Origin: Calycina herbarum
Lineage: Eukaryota; Ascomycota; Leotiomycetes; Helotiales; Pezizellaceae
DNA length: 64,000 nucleotides
Direction: 5' to 3'
NCBI GenBank assembly: GCA_001414485.1
Contig: LLEY01000033.1
Location: forward strand, 248,001 to 312,000
Below are positions 12,359 to 23,322 of this stretch, piece by piece. Every line of letters begins with the position of its first letter. Position 1 is the first letter of the stretch. The notes beneath the pieces are model-generated. The model saw nothing but the letters and a program-made list of their open reading frames with translations. It was not told the DNA's origin and searched no databases. A program made the position numbers and the translations under genes.

Positions 12359-13120
12359 CTATCGTGTCAAACTTGTACCCGCACGAGTGATCGTAGCTTG
12401 CGTTGTAGGAGCGTGCACGTCATTCGCATGCGAAGTATGCTGTTGCATACTAGGAGCGCTATAAGCACTTGGACGATTTTTCTCCACCGTCCCCCTAGCT
12501 TTCATAAACCTCTTAGTAGCCTCTCCAACAACCTTGTCCCGAATGGTCACTCCGCTGTCGGCTCGTCCGCCCGTCATCGTCAGCCCTAAAGCCACTTCAC
12601 CACGCATCACCTCCTCCATCCACATCTGCACCTTCTCGTATTCCGCCATATCACTTCTCAACCGACTCGGCAATCCACTACCATGTAACAATGCGAGGAG
12701 TCCAGCGTTGACCGTGTTGCCAGCCGCAATGACTGTGATCGCAATTCCAAATTTGGCATTTTCGGAAGCGGACATGGAGGTTAGAGCTGCTCCGAGGACG
12801 AGCTGCGCGATGAGGCAGAGATTGTAGATGGCGGAGACGAGGTAGAATTTGTATTGCGAGAAGTACCGGTACCGCGTAACTTGCTTGTAGAGACCCTCGT
12901 CAAGACCGGCAGCAGGCCAGAGATGTTGAAGTAAGCTGCGTCTTTTGGATGGGGGACCGCCGAGCGCGGTGGCGATTGCGACGATGCAATCATTGGGGAG
13001 GTGTGTGAGGTATTCGGTTTTTGGTGGACTGTGATGGCCGCGTTCGAGGTCGTGCCAGGAAGGTGGGTTCTCGGGTCCCCCAGGCCCAGTTTGGATGTCG
13101 CTGGGGGGTTTTGATGCCAT
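12359..13120 (-). CDS. fungal SLATT-domain (2TM effector-like) protein
   Basis: Single exon, 253 residues from the ATG at 13120. An in-frame ATG at 13264 would add 48 residues, so the start is uncertain. The core has the fungal-type SMODS/SLOG-associating 2TM layout: an amphipathic lead-in (YKQVTRYRYFSQYKFYLVSA), two membrane spans (IYNLCLIAQLVLGAALTSMS and FGIAITVIAAGNTVNAGLLA), then LHGSGLPSRLRSDMAEYEKV and a soluble helix. SLATT proteins in bacteria are predicted pore-forming effectors of nucleotide-signal immunity systems; the role of fungal members is unknown. A Ser/Thr-rich tail follows. The gene lies 182 bp downstream of another membrane-protein gene on the same strand. Confidence 0.85.
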   Translation of the reverse strand: MASKPPSDIQTGPGGPENPPSWHDLERGHHSPPKTEYLTHLPNDCIVAIATALGGPPSKRRSLLQHLWPAAGLDEGLYKQVTRYRYFSQYKFYLVSAIYNLCLIAQLVLGAALTSMSASENAKFGIAITVIAAGNTVNAGLLALLHGSGLPSRLRSDMAEYEKVQMWMEEVMRGEVALGLTMTGGRADSGVTIRDKVVGEATKRFMKARGTVEKNRPSAYSAPSMQQHTSHANDVHAPTTQATITRAGTSLTR

Positions 13121-13302
13121 TCTGCAAGCAGAGGCAAAGGCGGTTGTTGAGGTTTGAGGAGGTTTGTTGGATGTTGAGAGTTCGAATGGTTTTCTCCAAC
13201 CCTTCAAGTCGCGACTTCCTTTCCTGGAAGGAAACTCAAGCGAGAGCGGGAACTTGCTCTTCATTGCAGCAAACAAAATTCCGAAATGACACCTGATAAC
13301 AC

Positions 13303-14110
13303 TCAAACATATCTCCCTCCCATCTTCAAAACCCCAGTACTTCCAGCAAATCCAAACCCAAGATACGTCTCTCCAATGCCCCAGTGGTCATTCTCCCCGC
13401 TCAACTCTCCAAATCTCATCTTGACACCCGCAACATTATTATACAAGGGCAAAGCACCAAGCGTCTGTCCTTTAGATAATTTGTCAAGGTCTGGATTTCT
13501 GGTTGTAGTAATAAGAGCTGAGAAAGAAGTGCTGTGAGCGACTGCATTGCTATGGAGCGAGTAGAAGCCGATTCCGACAACAAAGAGAGTGATCAGTGTT
13601 GCAATCCCATAGGAGAGGAGAAGGGTTTGGGCGTCGTATTGATAGATATTGTGAGTGGCAAAATACGTGACATCCACAGTGGTTCCATTTTGGGCACTAA
13701 AGGAAGGAATGTTAGCATTATTCCGGGCAATTAGAGGGTGTAGGAATTGATGTCGGACACGAAACTCGGCTTCTAGGTTGTATCAAACAAGATGAGAGAA
13801 CGAAGAATCTCGTTTCCCTGAGCAGCTCAAGAACCGACACAAATTGCGACCTCTCATAGCGAAATGAATTAGAAAACTTACACGAAATTGGGACGACTGA
13901 GCAGACTGATAGTGATGTTGTTCATCAAATCTTCAATCGCATGTTGCAGCGTATTATTCTGACACATCCAGGCTGGACGTATCGTGCTGTTGAAAATATT
14001 GATGATCTCAGTTGGAGTCCTTGTAGCATTGTACTCCCAGTGCGCTTCGAATCCACCTTGGATGGTATATTGTAGATGTGAGAGAATTCTGGAGATCACA
14101 AGAACTTCTC
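13303..14110 (-). CDS. membrane protein, C-terminal part; 5' end unresolved
   Basis: The last exon (13303-13696) and the one before it (13882 to about 14095) join in phase across a 185-nt intron, giving SRPNFVAQNGTTVDVTYF. A membrane span follows (LLLSYGIATLITLFVVGIGF), then TTRNPDLDKLSKGQTLGALP and MRFGEL. That last pattern (TTRNxxLD..L..G..LG..PL, then RFGEL) is the C-terminus of a common Pezizomycotina family of large proteins with several N-terminal spans and a Cys-rich outer domain. Those upstream parts should run toward 15 kb but are not recognisable: only fragments (LYNSGGRSTALWSKDV or an alternative frame at about 14115-14170) are open, and 14.6-15.4 kb is AT-rich without frames. The gene is probably 5'-truncated or decayed. 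Function unknown. Confidence 0.6.
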
Positions 14111-15481
14111 TTGTATTGAAACCTCAACTTTACGTACAACATCCTTGCTCCATAGGGCTGTAGATCTACCACCAGAATTGTACAGCATACCATGCCGAAC
14201 GCTTATACGACCATTTCCTAAATCGGATTTTGGACCCCAATGTTGGATGCCCGGCGGTTACATCTGGAGACCATCAGGCCATGATCTCCTTCAAAGGTTG
14301 ATCTCATACGAATCATACCCCGTACTCCATACTCTGTACATATTTCGAGCATAGTTCCGTTGAGATGACATCGACAGACAATGTGGAGAGGTGGTCTTGA
14401 GGAGGTTGGGGATGAGAAAAGAAGGAAAGACATGTGCCGCAAGTCCCGCCCAAAATGGGGTGAGTGTCTCGGATCACTATATGGCTTGTGGCTGTCGATA
14501 TGCAACAAAAAACCGAGGATGCAAGGATACGACAAGGGGGAACATCACGTTTACTTCTCCTGACCATGGAATCCATCTGTGAAATAGGTCCAAGGAGTTT
14601 TGTGAACTTAGTTGGTAAGATATTTTAGGCAAGCTTACGAAATTGAAATGCCTTCTACAAAATATTACTTGTTGCTTAATGTCAGGTGATTGAAAAATGG
14701 TTAACCGAGTAAGACTGAAGTGTGTTCTAATAATAGAATGACAACTTTATATAGTAATAACATTCTTCTCTTTACGGTGTGCTTGTTTGCTTAGTAAAGA
14801 AGATCCCCTGAGAGTACTCGCTTTTGTAACTGATTCACTTAAAGTTCGTCTAGTATATTAGTTAGAAAATATTTCTTCCAAACAATCTCAAAGAAAGCTT
14901 TAGTGTAGGCGAAGTTACGATCAATTAAGAAAGTCGTAAAATACTCTATATAATTTTATTTTCCTAAAAGTGTGTAGAATAATTAATTCAAGCGGAAGAA
15001 GTGAAGAAGTTATAATAATAAACGTCCTAAAATACCATCTGCTTTTTATTCTTTCAAAATCTCCAGTAGATTAATTCATCCAAACAAAGTTACGTGAATC
15101 TAAACTGTTAGTCGTTATCGATTACTAATTCGAATTCATTTATTTCAAAAGTATTTGACAACAGATTCAAATGGATGTTTAAAAGTCTCATCCTTCATCT
15201 TCAATCTAAACACCAAGATTAACAGGTACAAGCCAATCTGTATATACGTGACCCCTTCAGACATTTTATAATAACATCCAGCTTGACATATCCCCCTACT
15301 TTCGTTCTCCTGAAATCTCAATATACCTTCTGTCTCCTCTCATTTGAAAGTTGTATAAGCACCGGAACCAGACGAGCAGAATAATATTCCCCTTGGTATT
15401 CCCTCAAGTGCTCACTGCCCAAAATCCCGTCTATCTCTCATCCTATGAAATCAGAACTCCCTAAAACCAAGAACATACCAG
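14111..15481. other. AT-rich region, no confident gene
   Basis: 14.1-14.6 kb has short minus-strand open frames that may be eroded 5' exons of the membrane-protein gene at 13303-14110 (for example HLNGTMLEICTEYG near 14350). 14.6-15.4 kb is AT-rich with no usable frames. The sequence is not RIP-like, since CA and TG are common. Confidence 0.4.
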
Positions 15482-16555
15482 TTACCAGACAGCCCACCTG
15501 ACAGTCTTCCCTGTCCCCGTCCTCGTCCTTTCAGTCCCACTAACTCCGTCACGCACCCCCCGCCGTCCCTCTCCCCCCAAACTACCACCCAACCTCTCAA
15601 CCGTCCTTTCCCTAACCCTATTCTTCAACCTCATCCAGTTAACCTCTTCCCTCTCCTCATTCTCACATTCAAGTTCATAAATCCTCTCCCTCCCTCTCCT
15701 AAAGCTCCCTTTCAAACCTTTCAAACCTCCTCCCCTCAAACTACCCAGCCCCCTCTTCAAACCCCCCTTGCTAAACAAATCCACCGACTCCCCATCCTTC
15801 TCATGTACATTAGCAGAGGTAATAAGTTCATAGACCGTTCTTCTCCTCGACTCTCGCATCGTTTTTGGTGGTAGGTGTTGATAGTTATGTTTCCGCTTTT
15901 GATGACGGAAGAAGAAGAATGTTATTAGTAAAAGAACTAGCGACACTGATCCCAAAGTCGTGAATGTAATCGCCAGTGGCCGTTGTGAGGCTGGTTGTTC
16001 CTGAGAGGAAGAGGGTTCAGGGGAATGAGTGAATTTCGGTGCCGACGTTGTAGGAAGTGCAAGTAGTGTTTCTGTACTTGTAGGTAAGATGGTTGGAGGT
16101 GGTGTGAGTGATATTGTTTGGATGGTCATTTCATCTGAGGTACTACTTGTTCGTGAGGATAATGGTGACGAATTTGTGGTTTCCAAATTCGGTGTTCGTG
16201 CTGCAGGGGTGACGACAGCTGATGATGTACTTGTTACGGAAGGACTCGAATCCGTGGAACTTTGTATCGCAGTAGATATCGAGGACGAAGAAGACGTAGA
16301 CGAAGTAGACGAAGTAGTCGGAGTAGTTGAAGCAGGTGTATTCTCAAAACTTGTAACCGTAACTGCCTCCGCAGAAAAGGTTTTCGTAATCTGCACACTA
16401 GAAGACGTCGATGCCGTCGCAAACTTCTTAATACTGATCGTCCTAAACGTGGTGCTGGGGGCGGCCGCAGGATGAGCCTCAGTTGAAAATGCGTATCCCG
16501 TGATCGTCCTAGAAGTATAAGAGACAACAAGAACATTAGGACTATTGGACTCCAT
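15482..16555 (-). CDS. Ser/Thr-rich single-span membrane protein
   Basis: One open frame of 357 codons from the ATG at 16555. Residues about 30-190 are almost entirely Ser, Thr, Pro and Ala with runs of Ser-Thr pairs, a mucin-like stretch expected to be heavily O-glycosylated. One strong membrane span follows (FTTLGSVSLVLLLITFFFF) with a basic stop-transfer RHQKRKH, then a basic, Gly/Arg-rich cytoplasmic tail. This layout is common to fungal wall-sensor-like proteins. No WSC or other sensor head is present and the N-terminus has no signal peptide, so a 5' exon may be missing. A hydrophobic open stretch at about 16860-16990 on the same strand could be it, but no ATG leads into it. Function unknown. 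Confidence 0.65.
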   Translation of the reverse strand: MESNSPNVLVVSYTSRTITGYAFSTEAHPAAAPSTTFRTISIKKFATASTSSSVQITKTFSAEAVTVTSFENTPASTTPTTSSTSSTSSSSSISTAIQSSTDSSPSVTSTSSAVVTPAARTPNLETTNSSPLSSRTSSTSDEMTIQTISLTPPPTILPTSTETLLALPTTSAPKFTHSPEPSSSQEQPASQRPLAITFTTLGSVSLVLLLITFFFFRHQKRKHNYQHLPPKTMRESRRRTVYELITSANVHEKDGESVDLFSKGGLKRGLGSLRGGGLKGLKGSFRRGRERIYELECENEEREEVNWMRLKNRVRERTVERLGGSLGGEGRRGVRDGVSGTERTRTGTGKTVRWAVW

Positions 16556-17642
16556 CTCGCCGTAGGGAACCCTTAGAAAGGGAGTTCAAAAATTCCTTTT
16601 CAAAATAACATTATTGAAGTGGCCCAAGAAAGAAAAAAAGATGGAAAAAAAAGGAGTCAAGCTCTCATAAGAAAGGCTGCCTGCCATTTTCAAAAATCCT
16701 CGATTGCCGGAGCTGAATCGTCTCTTCTGTAAACACAACCATTGCAGGATTCTTGCACAGCCGAGGGGTAAGGGGGTATTGGTCGCCCGCCCAAACAGTA
16801 ATGCTGTGTAACGCTTAAACACCTGCATCGGAAGAAAAAAAATCATTGCGCACCTACTATTCGCCGGATCACCAATCTCAGGAACAGCTGCAACATGATA
16901 GGGGAAAGAGGCAGAAATAATTGTTAGTTCTCGTACAGATAATAGGATCGCGACACCCGCTGCAAAAACTTGGGAGGTAAAGATCAACAACTAAAGGTCT
17001 TTCATCGAGGTCTCGAACATTTCAGATAGATGAATTTCGTATTCGAGTGTTTCTAAATATCTGCCCATGTATTCTGTTAGTCGAAGGAAGTAACCAGCCT
17101 AGGCTTTGGAAGATGTCACTTCCTCTATAAAAACTCGTAGAATATACTTCACAAAATTGAAGCTGCGAATAAATCAACACGATAGCCAGACAGAGACAGT
17201 CACACTGCCAGTTTCGTCCCGAAGAAAGTCAATTGACCCTGGGCCTTTTCTCGAGGTGCGAGTCGTCCTCAGCAACTCCGAGGATGCTCAGAAAATAATT
17301 GAAAATTCTACCCCTTAATCGCTGCAACAATAGGGGGCCGAACATATAGTTGATGGGAGAAAACCCAATTCTACACCGATGATATAGCAGACTCGCAGTA
17401 GGATCTACACAGCCGCCCCCATACATCAGTGTGTAAAGAGCTACATATGGAGGTGACACACCCAATTTAGCCTGAATGTTCTTGGGGTCCGTGTCGTGGA
17501 GGCTACACGACGAAAAATCGAAAGAGACTCGTAGAATAGAAACAATTATATTTATACTAATAAATTTGAAGTATTAAGAATAAAATGGCATCAAAATTCG
17601 ACAGGATATCCAATATTGTTTTACAAAATCATCTATCCAAAC
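16556..17642. other. intergenic, no gene seen
   Basis: Contains the hydrophobic minus-strand frame at about 16860-16990 mentioned under the Ser/Thr-rich protein. The rest has short frames only and nothing recognisable. Confidence 0.45.
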
Positions 17643-19359
17643 TCATCCAAGTGTCGTGGGCATTTTGCGCCCAACAATGCTACACCAGCTTATCCAATGC
17701 GAACGCACAAGCATCCGCCCCGAATGAGTAAAAATTTGAGGGTCTTCCTTGATGAATTGCTGCCAGTCGTCTTTAGTCGCCATGACAGACATTGCAGTTC
17801 CGCAACTCTGTGCCATGAAAAGCAGGGTTTGTCTGCTGGCAGTCCTGACCTCGGAAGAAAGTTCCATCACTTCATCAGCTGTTTTTTGGGTACGCTCCTC
17901 GAGAGCAGAGCGCTCGTTGCTTGAAAGGACCCCCAGTAATCGACTGGCTGCCATAACGCAGGTGAGGGATGTCGAGAATACTTTGCAATTGCTGTCGTAC
18001 TCTGCGCTACCGGGAACAAATTTTGGGTAGCGACTCAATACCTCGACATATCGGGAGTGCCACTCGACAATTTTGGAAAGAACCCGTCGAACACGGACTG
18101 ACAAATCGGCGATGGTATTGACATTTGGGAGAGCATCAGCGAAGAGGATGTTGGTGGCATCATGGTAAAGCCCTGGAACATACGCCTTGAGCATGATCAA
18201 GGAAATTGTTATCTCGCTCCTATCAGAAATCTGGAATTCGTCATGAACGATGAGAGAGCGGAATACGTTTTGCCAGCGCTTCTCTTCGAGAAAACAGCGT
18301 TCATTATTTAGAAGGCATTCCGTCATCTGTTTCGGTCAGTAAGAGAAGATCATAATCCTGTATCAGGGTTGGCCTACGATTGCACCAGTATGGGCCAAAA
18401 ATAGAGCTTTCTCAAAATCACTAGTGTAATTTGATGGACCTCGAGCCTGGATTAACTTGGCCGCGCCAGCTGAATGTTGAATCCAAGCTCTCTCCCCCTT
18501 AGGATCCAAAAGCTACAGAAATTCAATTAGACAATGTTTATATGGAATTATTAGCATGCATTCTTACCTCGTATAATGAAAGTATCTCTGTAGCGCAGAG
18601 GACTTCGGGTGTATATCGCTGCTCAGGGTCGTCGAGCGCTTTCTGTAAAGCTCCTAAAGCTCTGACATAAAAATTTAGCACTGCGGGCTCCCAGTCCTCG
18701 TGGGGAGACATGATTTGCCTGGCGCGGGCAACGACACAGTCTGTAGCCGCATTTAAGCAGGGGTAATGGCCATAAAGCTGGGGAAGATAGGACAAATATG
18801 ACCACTTCTGCCGCGCTCGAATTTGATGTATGAGATTTTGGGGTTCTTGGGACAAAGCGGCACGAGCTGCTCTTCCAGAAAACATGGAAGCTAACATTGA
18901 TAAATCCAGAATATCAAAATCCGATTTCATACTACTGAGCTCGTATCCTGTAGCGGATAGAGTAGCGGGGAGATTTTGGCTCAAAGCAAGTATGGCTAGG
19001 CACATCTGCGAGTCTGCCGACTGCCCATCTTTCTTTCCCTTTGTAGCCTTTAGCGGTTTTCTGGATGTGTAAATGGTGGTATCTTCCTCATAGGTTGGAT
19101 CGGATGCGGTGGGTAGGCAATCGATAGCTTCCTCTATAATCTGCGTCTCGGCAGGATTGAATTGCATCGCTTCAACGAAGACTGGGTATTGCCGTAGATT
19201 GTGCTTCCCGTAGCTGCCGTTCTTCTTTCGGGTAGCAGCCGCCTTTTTCATGGCCTGTTTTCTAATCAGGGCTCGTACAGCTAGGTCCTGGGGGACGATT
19301 GGGGTATCAACTGTAGAGTTGACGAATTGGAAACTGAATAGGGGTTGTGTTTTCGACAT
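17643..19359 (-). CDS. fungal transcription-factor-like protein (DUF3468 type), no zinc cluster
   Basis: Three exons, all phase 0: 18568-19359, 18378-18512, 17643-18326; 536 residues. The N-terminus FQFVNSTVD...VRALIRKQAMKKAA matches the short lead-in seen in DUF3468/Fungal_trans_2-type proteins. The middle and C-terminal helices (SQMCLAILALSQNLPA, VLCATEILSLYE, AWIQHSAGAAKLIQARGP, WHSRYVEVL) follow the regulatory fold of fungal Zn2Cys6 factors. No Cys6 cluster is visible, either in the first exon or just upstream, as in many members of this group. Such proteins are assumed to be regulators, and DNA binding here is not supported by sequence. The ATG at 19359 is the first in the frame. Confidence 0.8.
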
Positions 19360-20523
19360 GATAACGTGGTTATCGGTGGATTGGGTGTATGCAAAGCAAT
19401 GAATGCAGAGCGATCAGATTTGGATGTTGGTATCCTGGCTTTCGAATTGCGAGAAGAAGCAGCCGATGATTGATAATGTGCGTCTATGTGTAGGTGTAGA
19501 GACAGAGGGGAGAGGAAGGGTGAGATCATAGAAGTGCTAGATAGAGTATCTGGGTAAGTGAAGAAAGATATTAGTAGAATAGTATTCCGGCCGCATTGAG
19601 GGGGATGCCAGGTATGTGATTTCCTCTTCAAGGCGTAGTGTAGTCGATGCTAGCCCAGCCCAGCCCCCGCAGAAGCTGTGCGGCACGAAGGAAGAGCTTA
19701 ACATAGAAACAGCCCACGCACTGCCTGGGGATTGACGGATGGTTGTGGTGGGAGACTTCAAGTGCCATTCGTTTAGAGGAAGAGCGATTGAGTGAGCGCT
19801 TGGCAAACCAGGGTGCAACTGCCTTGAAATGGACTAGCTTGTGTGCCTCAGGCCTCCGATTTTCTACCTAGTACACATTCAGAATATAAGCTAACACCCC
19901 TATGATTCTTGTCGTACTCGTCTCACCGCCTACATACAGCAGCAAGGCTGCATATTTTCTATCGCGTCTCTATCTTTTTTCATTTGCCGTTTCTGTCATT
20001 TCCTACCCTGGTTTTGGGGGCGCACAGAAGCCACCATCGAGTCATCGTGCAAATCGGACATACAGAGAGCTTTTGCAAGTCCCCAGAGCCTCCCGTAGCG
20101 GATATCAAAAATTGAACAACCGTTATTTGGAATATATTCTCTCCTAGCCCATCGGAGTGAATTTCGACACACCCTCATGATGAGAAAAGATGTGTTACCT
20201 AGGTAATTCCTGCTGTTCTGCGCTGAGTAACCGATTCGCATACCACTAAGCGGGGGGCGATTCGGAATCTACCTAGTATATTCCATTGCTTTCAGTGTCG
20301 TAGAGATATCTCCGCTGCATTTCCTAATTTTCTTTTCCCTTTTAGGTAAACAGTAACCTAGATATTGTCTAGCCAGTGCGACGACAACGACTCTTAGGTG
20401 TTGTATATAAGGTCCTCGTGGGTCCTCTTTATATACTAACTCATCATCCTCAACATTGACATATCCGTGATAATAACTACCACACACATACATCCTCCCA
20501 AAAAACCTTCTCCAAACACAATT
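19360..20523. other. divergent intergenic region
   Basis: Upstream of the regulator-like gene (minus) and the carbonic anhydrase gene (plus). Apart from the TATA element listed separately, no gene or repeat seen. Confidence 0.5.
20404..20410 (+). promoter_or_regulatory. TATA-like box of the carbonic anhydrase gene
   Basis: TATATAA 114 bp upstream of the ATG at 20524, followed by a second TATATA 26 bp on and an AC-rich leader just before the start codon. Its position fits a core promoter; activity is inferred. Confidence 0.4.
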
Positions 20524-21338
20524 ATGGAGAACAGCACCATCACCAAATTCCTCGAGCGCAACAAGTGAGTAGCACCAGAATGATCATGCAGTACGAAATA
20601 ATCCTGACAATATCACAGAGCAGTTGTTGCAGATCATCAACCACTTCCATTCTTCCCCGAGTTCGAAGCAGCCGGGCTTGCTCCTCATCCAACATTCATC
20701 GGTAGACACTCATCACGAATATGTCATGCTCATCTTCTAACTAAATCTCTCTAGTTACTTGTCTCGACCCACGTTGCGTCCCAGAATATTTTCTCAATGT
20801 GAAGCCAATAGGTCAGTCTTCTCCCATCGCATCATTTTACTTCTTTTCGCTAACCCTGAGACCGTAGATGGAGTCATAGTGTCTCGTAACGTCGGGGGAC
20901 ACATCAAACCAGCTTTGAACGACATCTTGGCTCTCGATTCCTTCATCGGACTCGAAAGTATCATGGTCATCCACCATACTGGTATACCAACCCTTCCATT
21001 TCACAACCAAAGCACCATTAACTTTACCATCCAGATTGCGGAACCACCCACTTTACAGATGGAATGATTCAAGAACTCTTGAAGAAGCGACTTCCCGAGC
21101 AGGAAGGAATCGAAAACATGGAATTTGGGAGTATCAAGGAGTATGTCAACCCACAAGAAGGGGAATAAGAAGAAGACACAATGCTAACAAATTCAACAGT
21201 ATCAGTCTTGAGCAGAGCGTGAAAGATGATCTCGAGATTCTTCGAGCGTCGACTCTGGTGAGGAAGGAACTTGCTGAGGCGGCTACTGGCTATGTTTATG
21301 ATATCAAGACTGGGGAAGTTACACCTGTGAAAGCTTGA
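20524..21338 (+). CDS. beta-class carbonic anhydrase-like protein
   Basis: Predicted zinc enzyme interconverting CO2 and bicarbonate. Six exons close in phase: 20524-20564, 20619-20701, 20755-20811, 20868-20981, 21035-21140, 21200-21338; 179 residues. The zinc site is complete and each part is rebuilt by splicing: CLDPR gives Cys44 with the Asp46/Arg48 dyad, and VIHHTDCGTTHF gives His97 and Cys100. VSRNVGGHIKPALNDILAL is the conserved block between them. It is shorter than typical plant or bacterial beta enzymes and belongs to the compact fungal group; there is no targeting sequence, so it is likely cytosolic. Calling it catalytically active is inference from the intact residues. Confidence 0.9.
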
Positions 21339-22858
21339 GCTACAGCAACCACAACACTGCTATGATTGGTTAATACGTTCTTATGTCTATCGTTTCGTGT
21401 TCCAGTCGCGTCTTGTTTTGTTGTATTTTTAATAGCGGGATGCTTGGTCTTACTGTAACTCAATTCAAAAGTATTGCTTTTCTGAAATCTTTGAGACATC
21501 ATCTTTCTGTGAATATTGCTTTGGTGTATTGAAATTACTCCTCGTTCTGATGTTCATCGTAAAGTGATGTAAATATTTTACTTTTCTAAAATATTTCGAA
21601 CATTCTCCTTCATTGAATTTTTTGCTGAAATCGTATTCGCAACTTAATTTGATTTTATAAACTAGAGGGGACATTCAGTTTCACTGAATCTCTTTGCAAC
21701 GCATAATGTGATGAAAATTATCCAATCCTCGTAACTTGATTTATAATCATTGCTTGTCTAAATTGTTTAAGACACCATCTTTGATCGAATATCATTACTT
21801 AAATTTCAAATAACGCGAAAATGCATTTGATTTAAATTGATTTCATGGGTTTACCAAATAGAACAAGGTGATTTTCTCCCGTCTACATGGCATTCATGAG
21901 AAAAAGTGCTCACTCTCTCTAGATTTGTATTCTGTCTCGAACTTGCCGCCCGCTTGGGTGACAGTCGTCAGCCTTAGCTTTACATGACTGAAGAATATTT
22001 GTACGGTGTAAGTTTGCTTTACAATTCTCTGGTGATACCCAATTTTAGAATCTAGAGCCATGAAAAGGTAGCTCTATGGGGAAAGATGAGACGACCATAC
22101 GTCGGACTTCTTGACACATGACTTATCCAATGTCATCAGACCGCCAGAACAAGGGGAATGCTTCCATCTCTTTTTCAACAATTCCTTAAAATAGATGCGG
22201 CTGAAATAACTGAGCAAGGACTTTTCGCCTTATTTCTGGTAATTGCTGGAAGAACCATGAGAGGCTGAACTTGAATTTCTTCACGGCCACTCAGTCATGA
22301 ATTTTGAGGTTGAGATAAAACAGGAGAGAAAAACAAGTATTCCTCGCTCTTCGGCCCCGAATCCCGAAAGAAAAAGCCATTTATTCTCTGCAGCTTTTGA
22401 AGAACAAGGGATTGCGCGATGAGGGGAAGATCATTTCTTAATTTAGGATCTCCTTCTCTTCCTCACTCGAAGCATAAAACTCGGAGTTTCTTACTTTGGC
22501 AGAGGCTTTCCCTTTCCTCCAGCCATCTGCTTTCCCAACAATGGCATCACACGCCATCACATCGTGTCCTCGTCCCTTCACCTCGAAACAGGGGAGATGT
22601 TTCATCCCCTAAAAACCCGACGAACGATCGCCAATGCCGTAGCGCTGCAGCGTTTGAGCCTTGTGCCTTGAGGGAAAAGGTGGGGGTATATGCTTGTTCT
22701 TGTTTTGGGGTCAAAGCGTGGCGCCTTCGTCAAATAGAGAGATTGGGAACCATCTGATCTTTGTTAATTGAACTCTCTCACTCTACCAGCTCTAATAAAC
22801 AACCTACACATAATCTTGCTCTCAAAACTTCTTCAAATATATACATCAACCTCTCAAA
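21339..22858. other. intergenic, no gene seen
   Basis: AT-rich to about 22.0 kb, then a mixed region. Pyrimidine-rich stretches at about 22440-22520 and 22770-22858 lead into the EF-hand gene. Short frames only. Confidence 0.45.
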
Positions 22859-23322
22859 ATGGTGAGTACACCCTGCAATTCCATTGGGAACATGCGCTGA
22901 TGTAGAACAGGCACGATCATTATCCCAAGAAGAAATCGAGATCTTCAAGGCTGAATTCGACGTCTACGTAAGTTCCCATAACTCCCCTCGTCTTCTCTTT
23001 CATATATCTAACAGAAATAGGACCAAGATAAAGGAGGAAACATCACAGTCGAGGAATTCGGAAGAGTTATGAAAGCATCTGGACAAAACCCATCCGACGC
23101 AGAACTAGCACAAATCATCAAGGAGGTAGATCTCGATGGAGACGGAACTATCAACTTCCAAGGTATGCTGATTGATAGCGCAAAAAGAGGAAAGCAATGC
23201 TAATGCAGAGAATAGAATTTATCACGATGATGACTGGGGGTACTGCAAAAGTTGCAACCGACGACGAACCCCAAAGCGCGACTAGTGATCAATCAATGGA
23301 GTCGACGATGAGCAAGGAATGA
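22859..23322 (+). CDS. small two-EF-hand calcium-binding protein (calmodulin-like)
   Basis: Four exons: 22859-22861, 22911-22967, 23021-23162, 23216-23322. The first coding exon is only the ATG, followed at once by GTGAGT, the arrangement also found in fungal calmodulin genes. The product is 102 residues. The first loop is DQDKGGNITVEE (21-32) and the second DLDGDGTINFQE (57-68); both keep the Asp/Gly/Ile/Glu positions for calcium binding. The opening SLSQEEIEIFKAEFDVYD resembles calmodulin helix A, but only one EF pair is present and a Ser/Thr/Asp-rich tail replaces the second lobe. It is either a separate half-calmodulin family or a truncated paralogue; targets are unknown. Confidence 0.88.

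Noticed and set aside
16586..16990. hydrophobic minus-strand frame as a signal-peptide exon for the Ser/Thr-rich protein
   Set aside because: No ATG leads into it and a stop precedes it in frame; no clear splice to the ATG at 16555.
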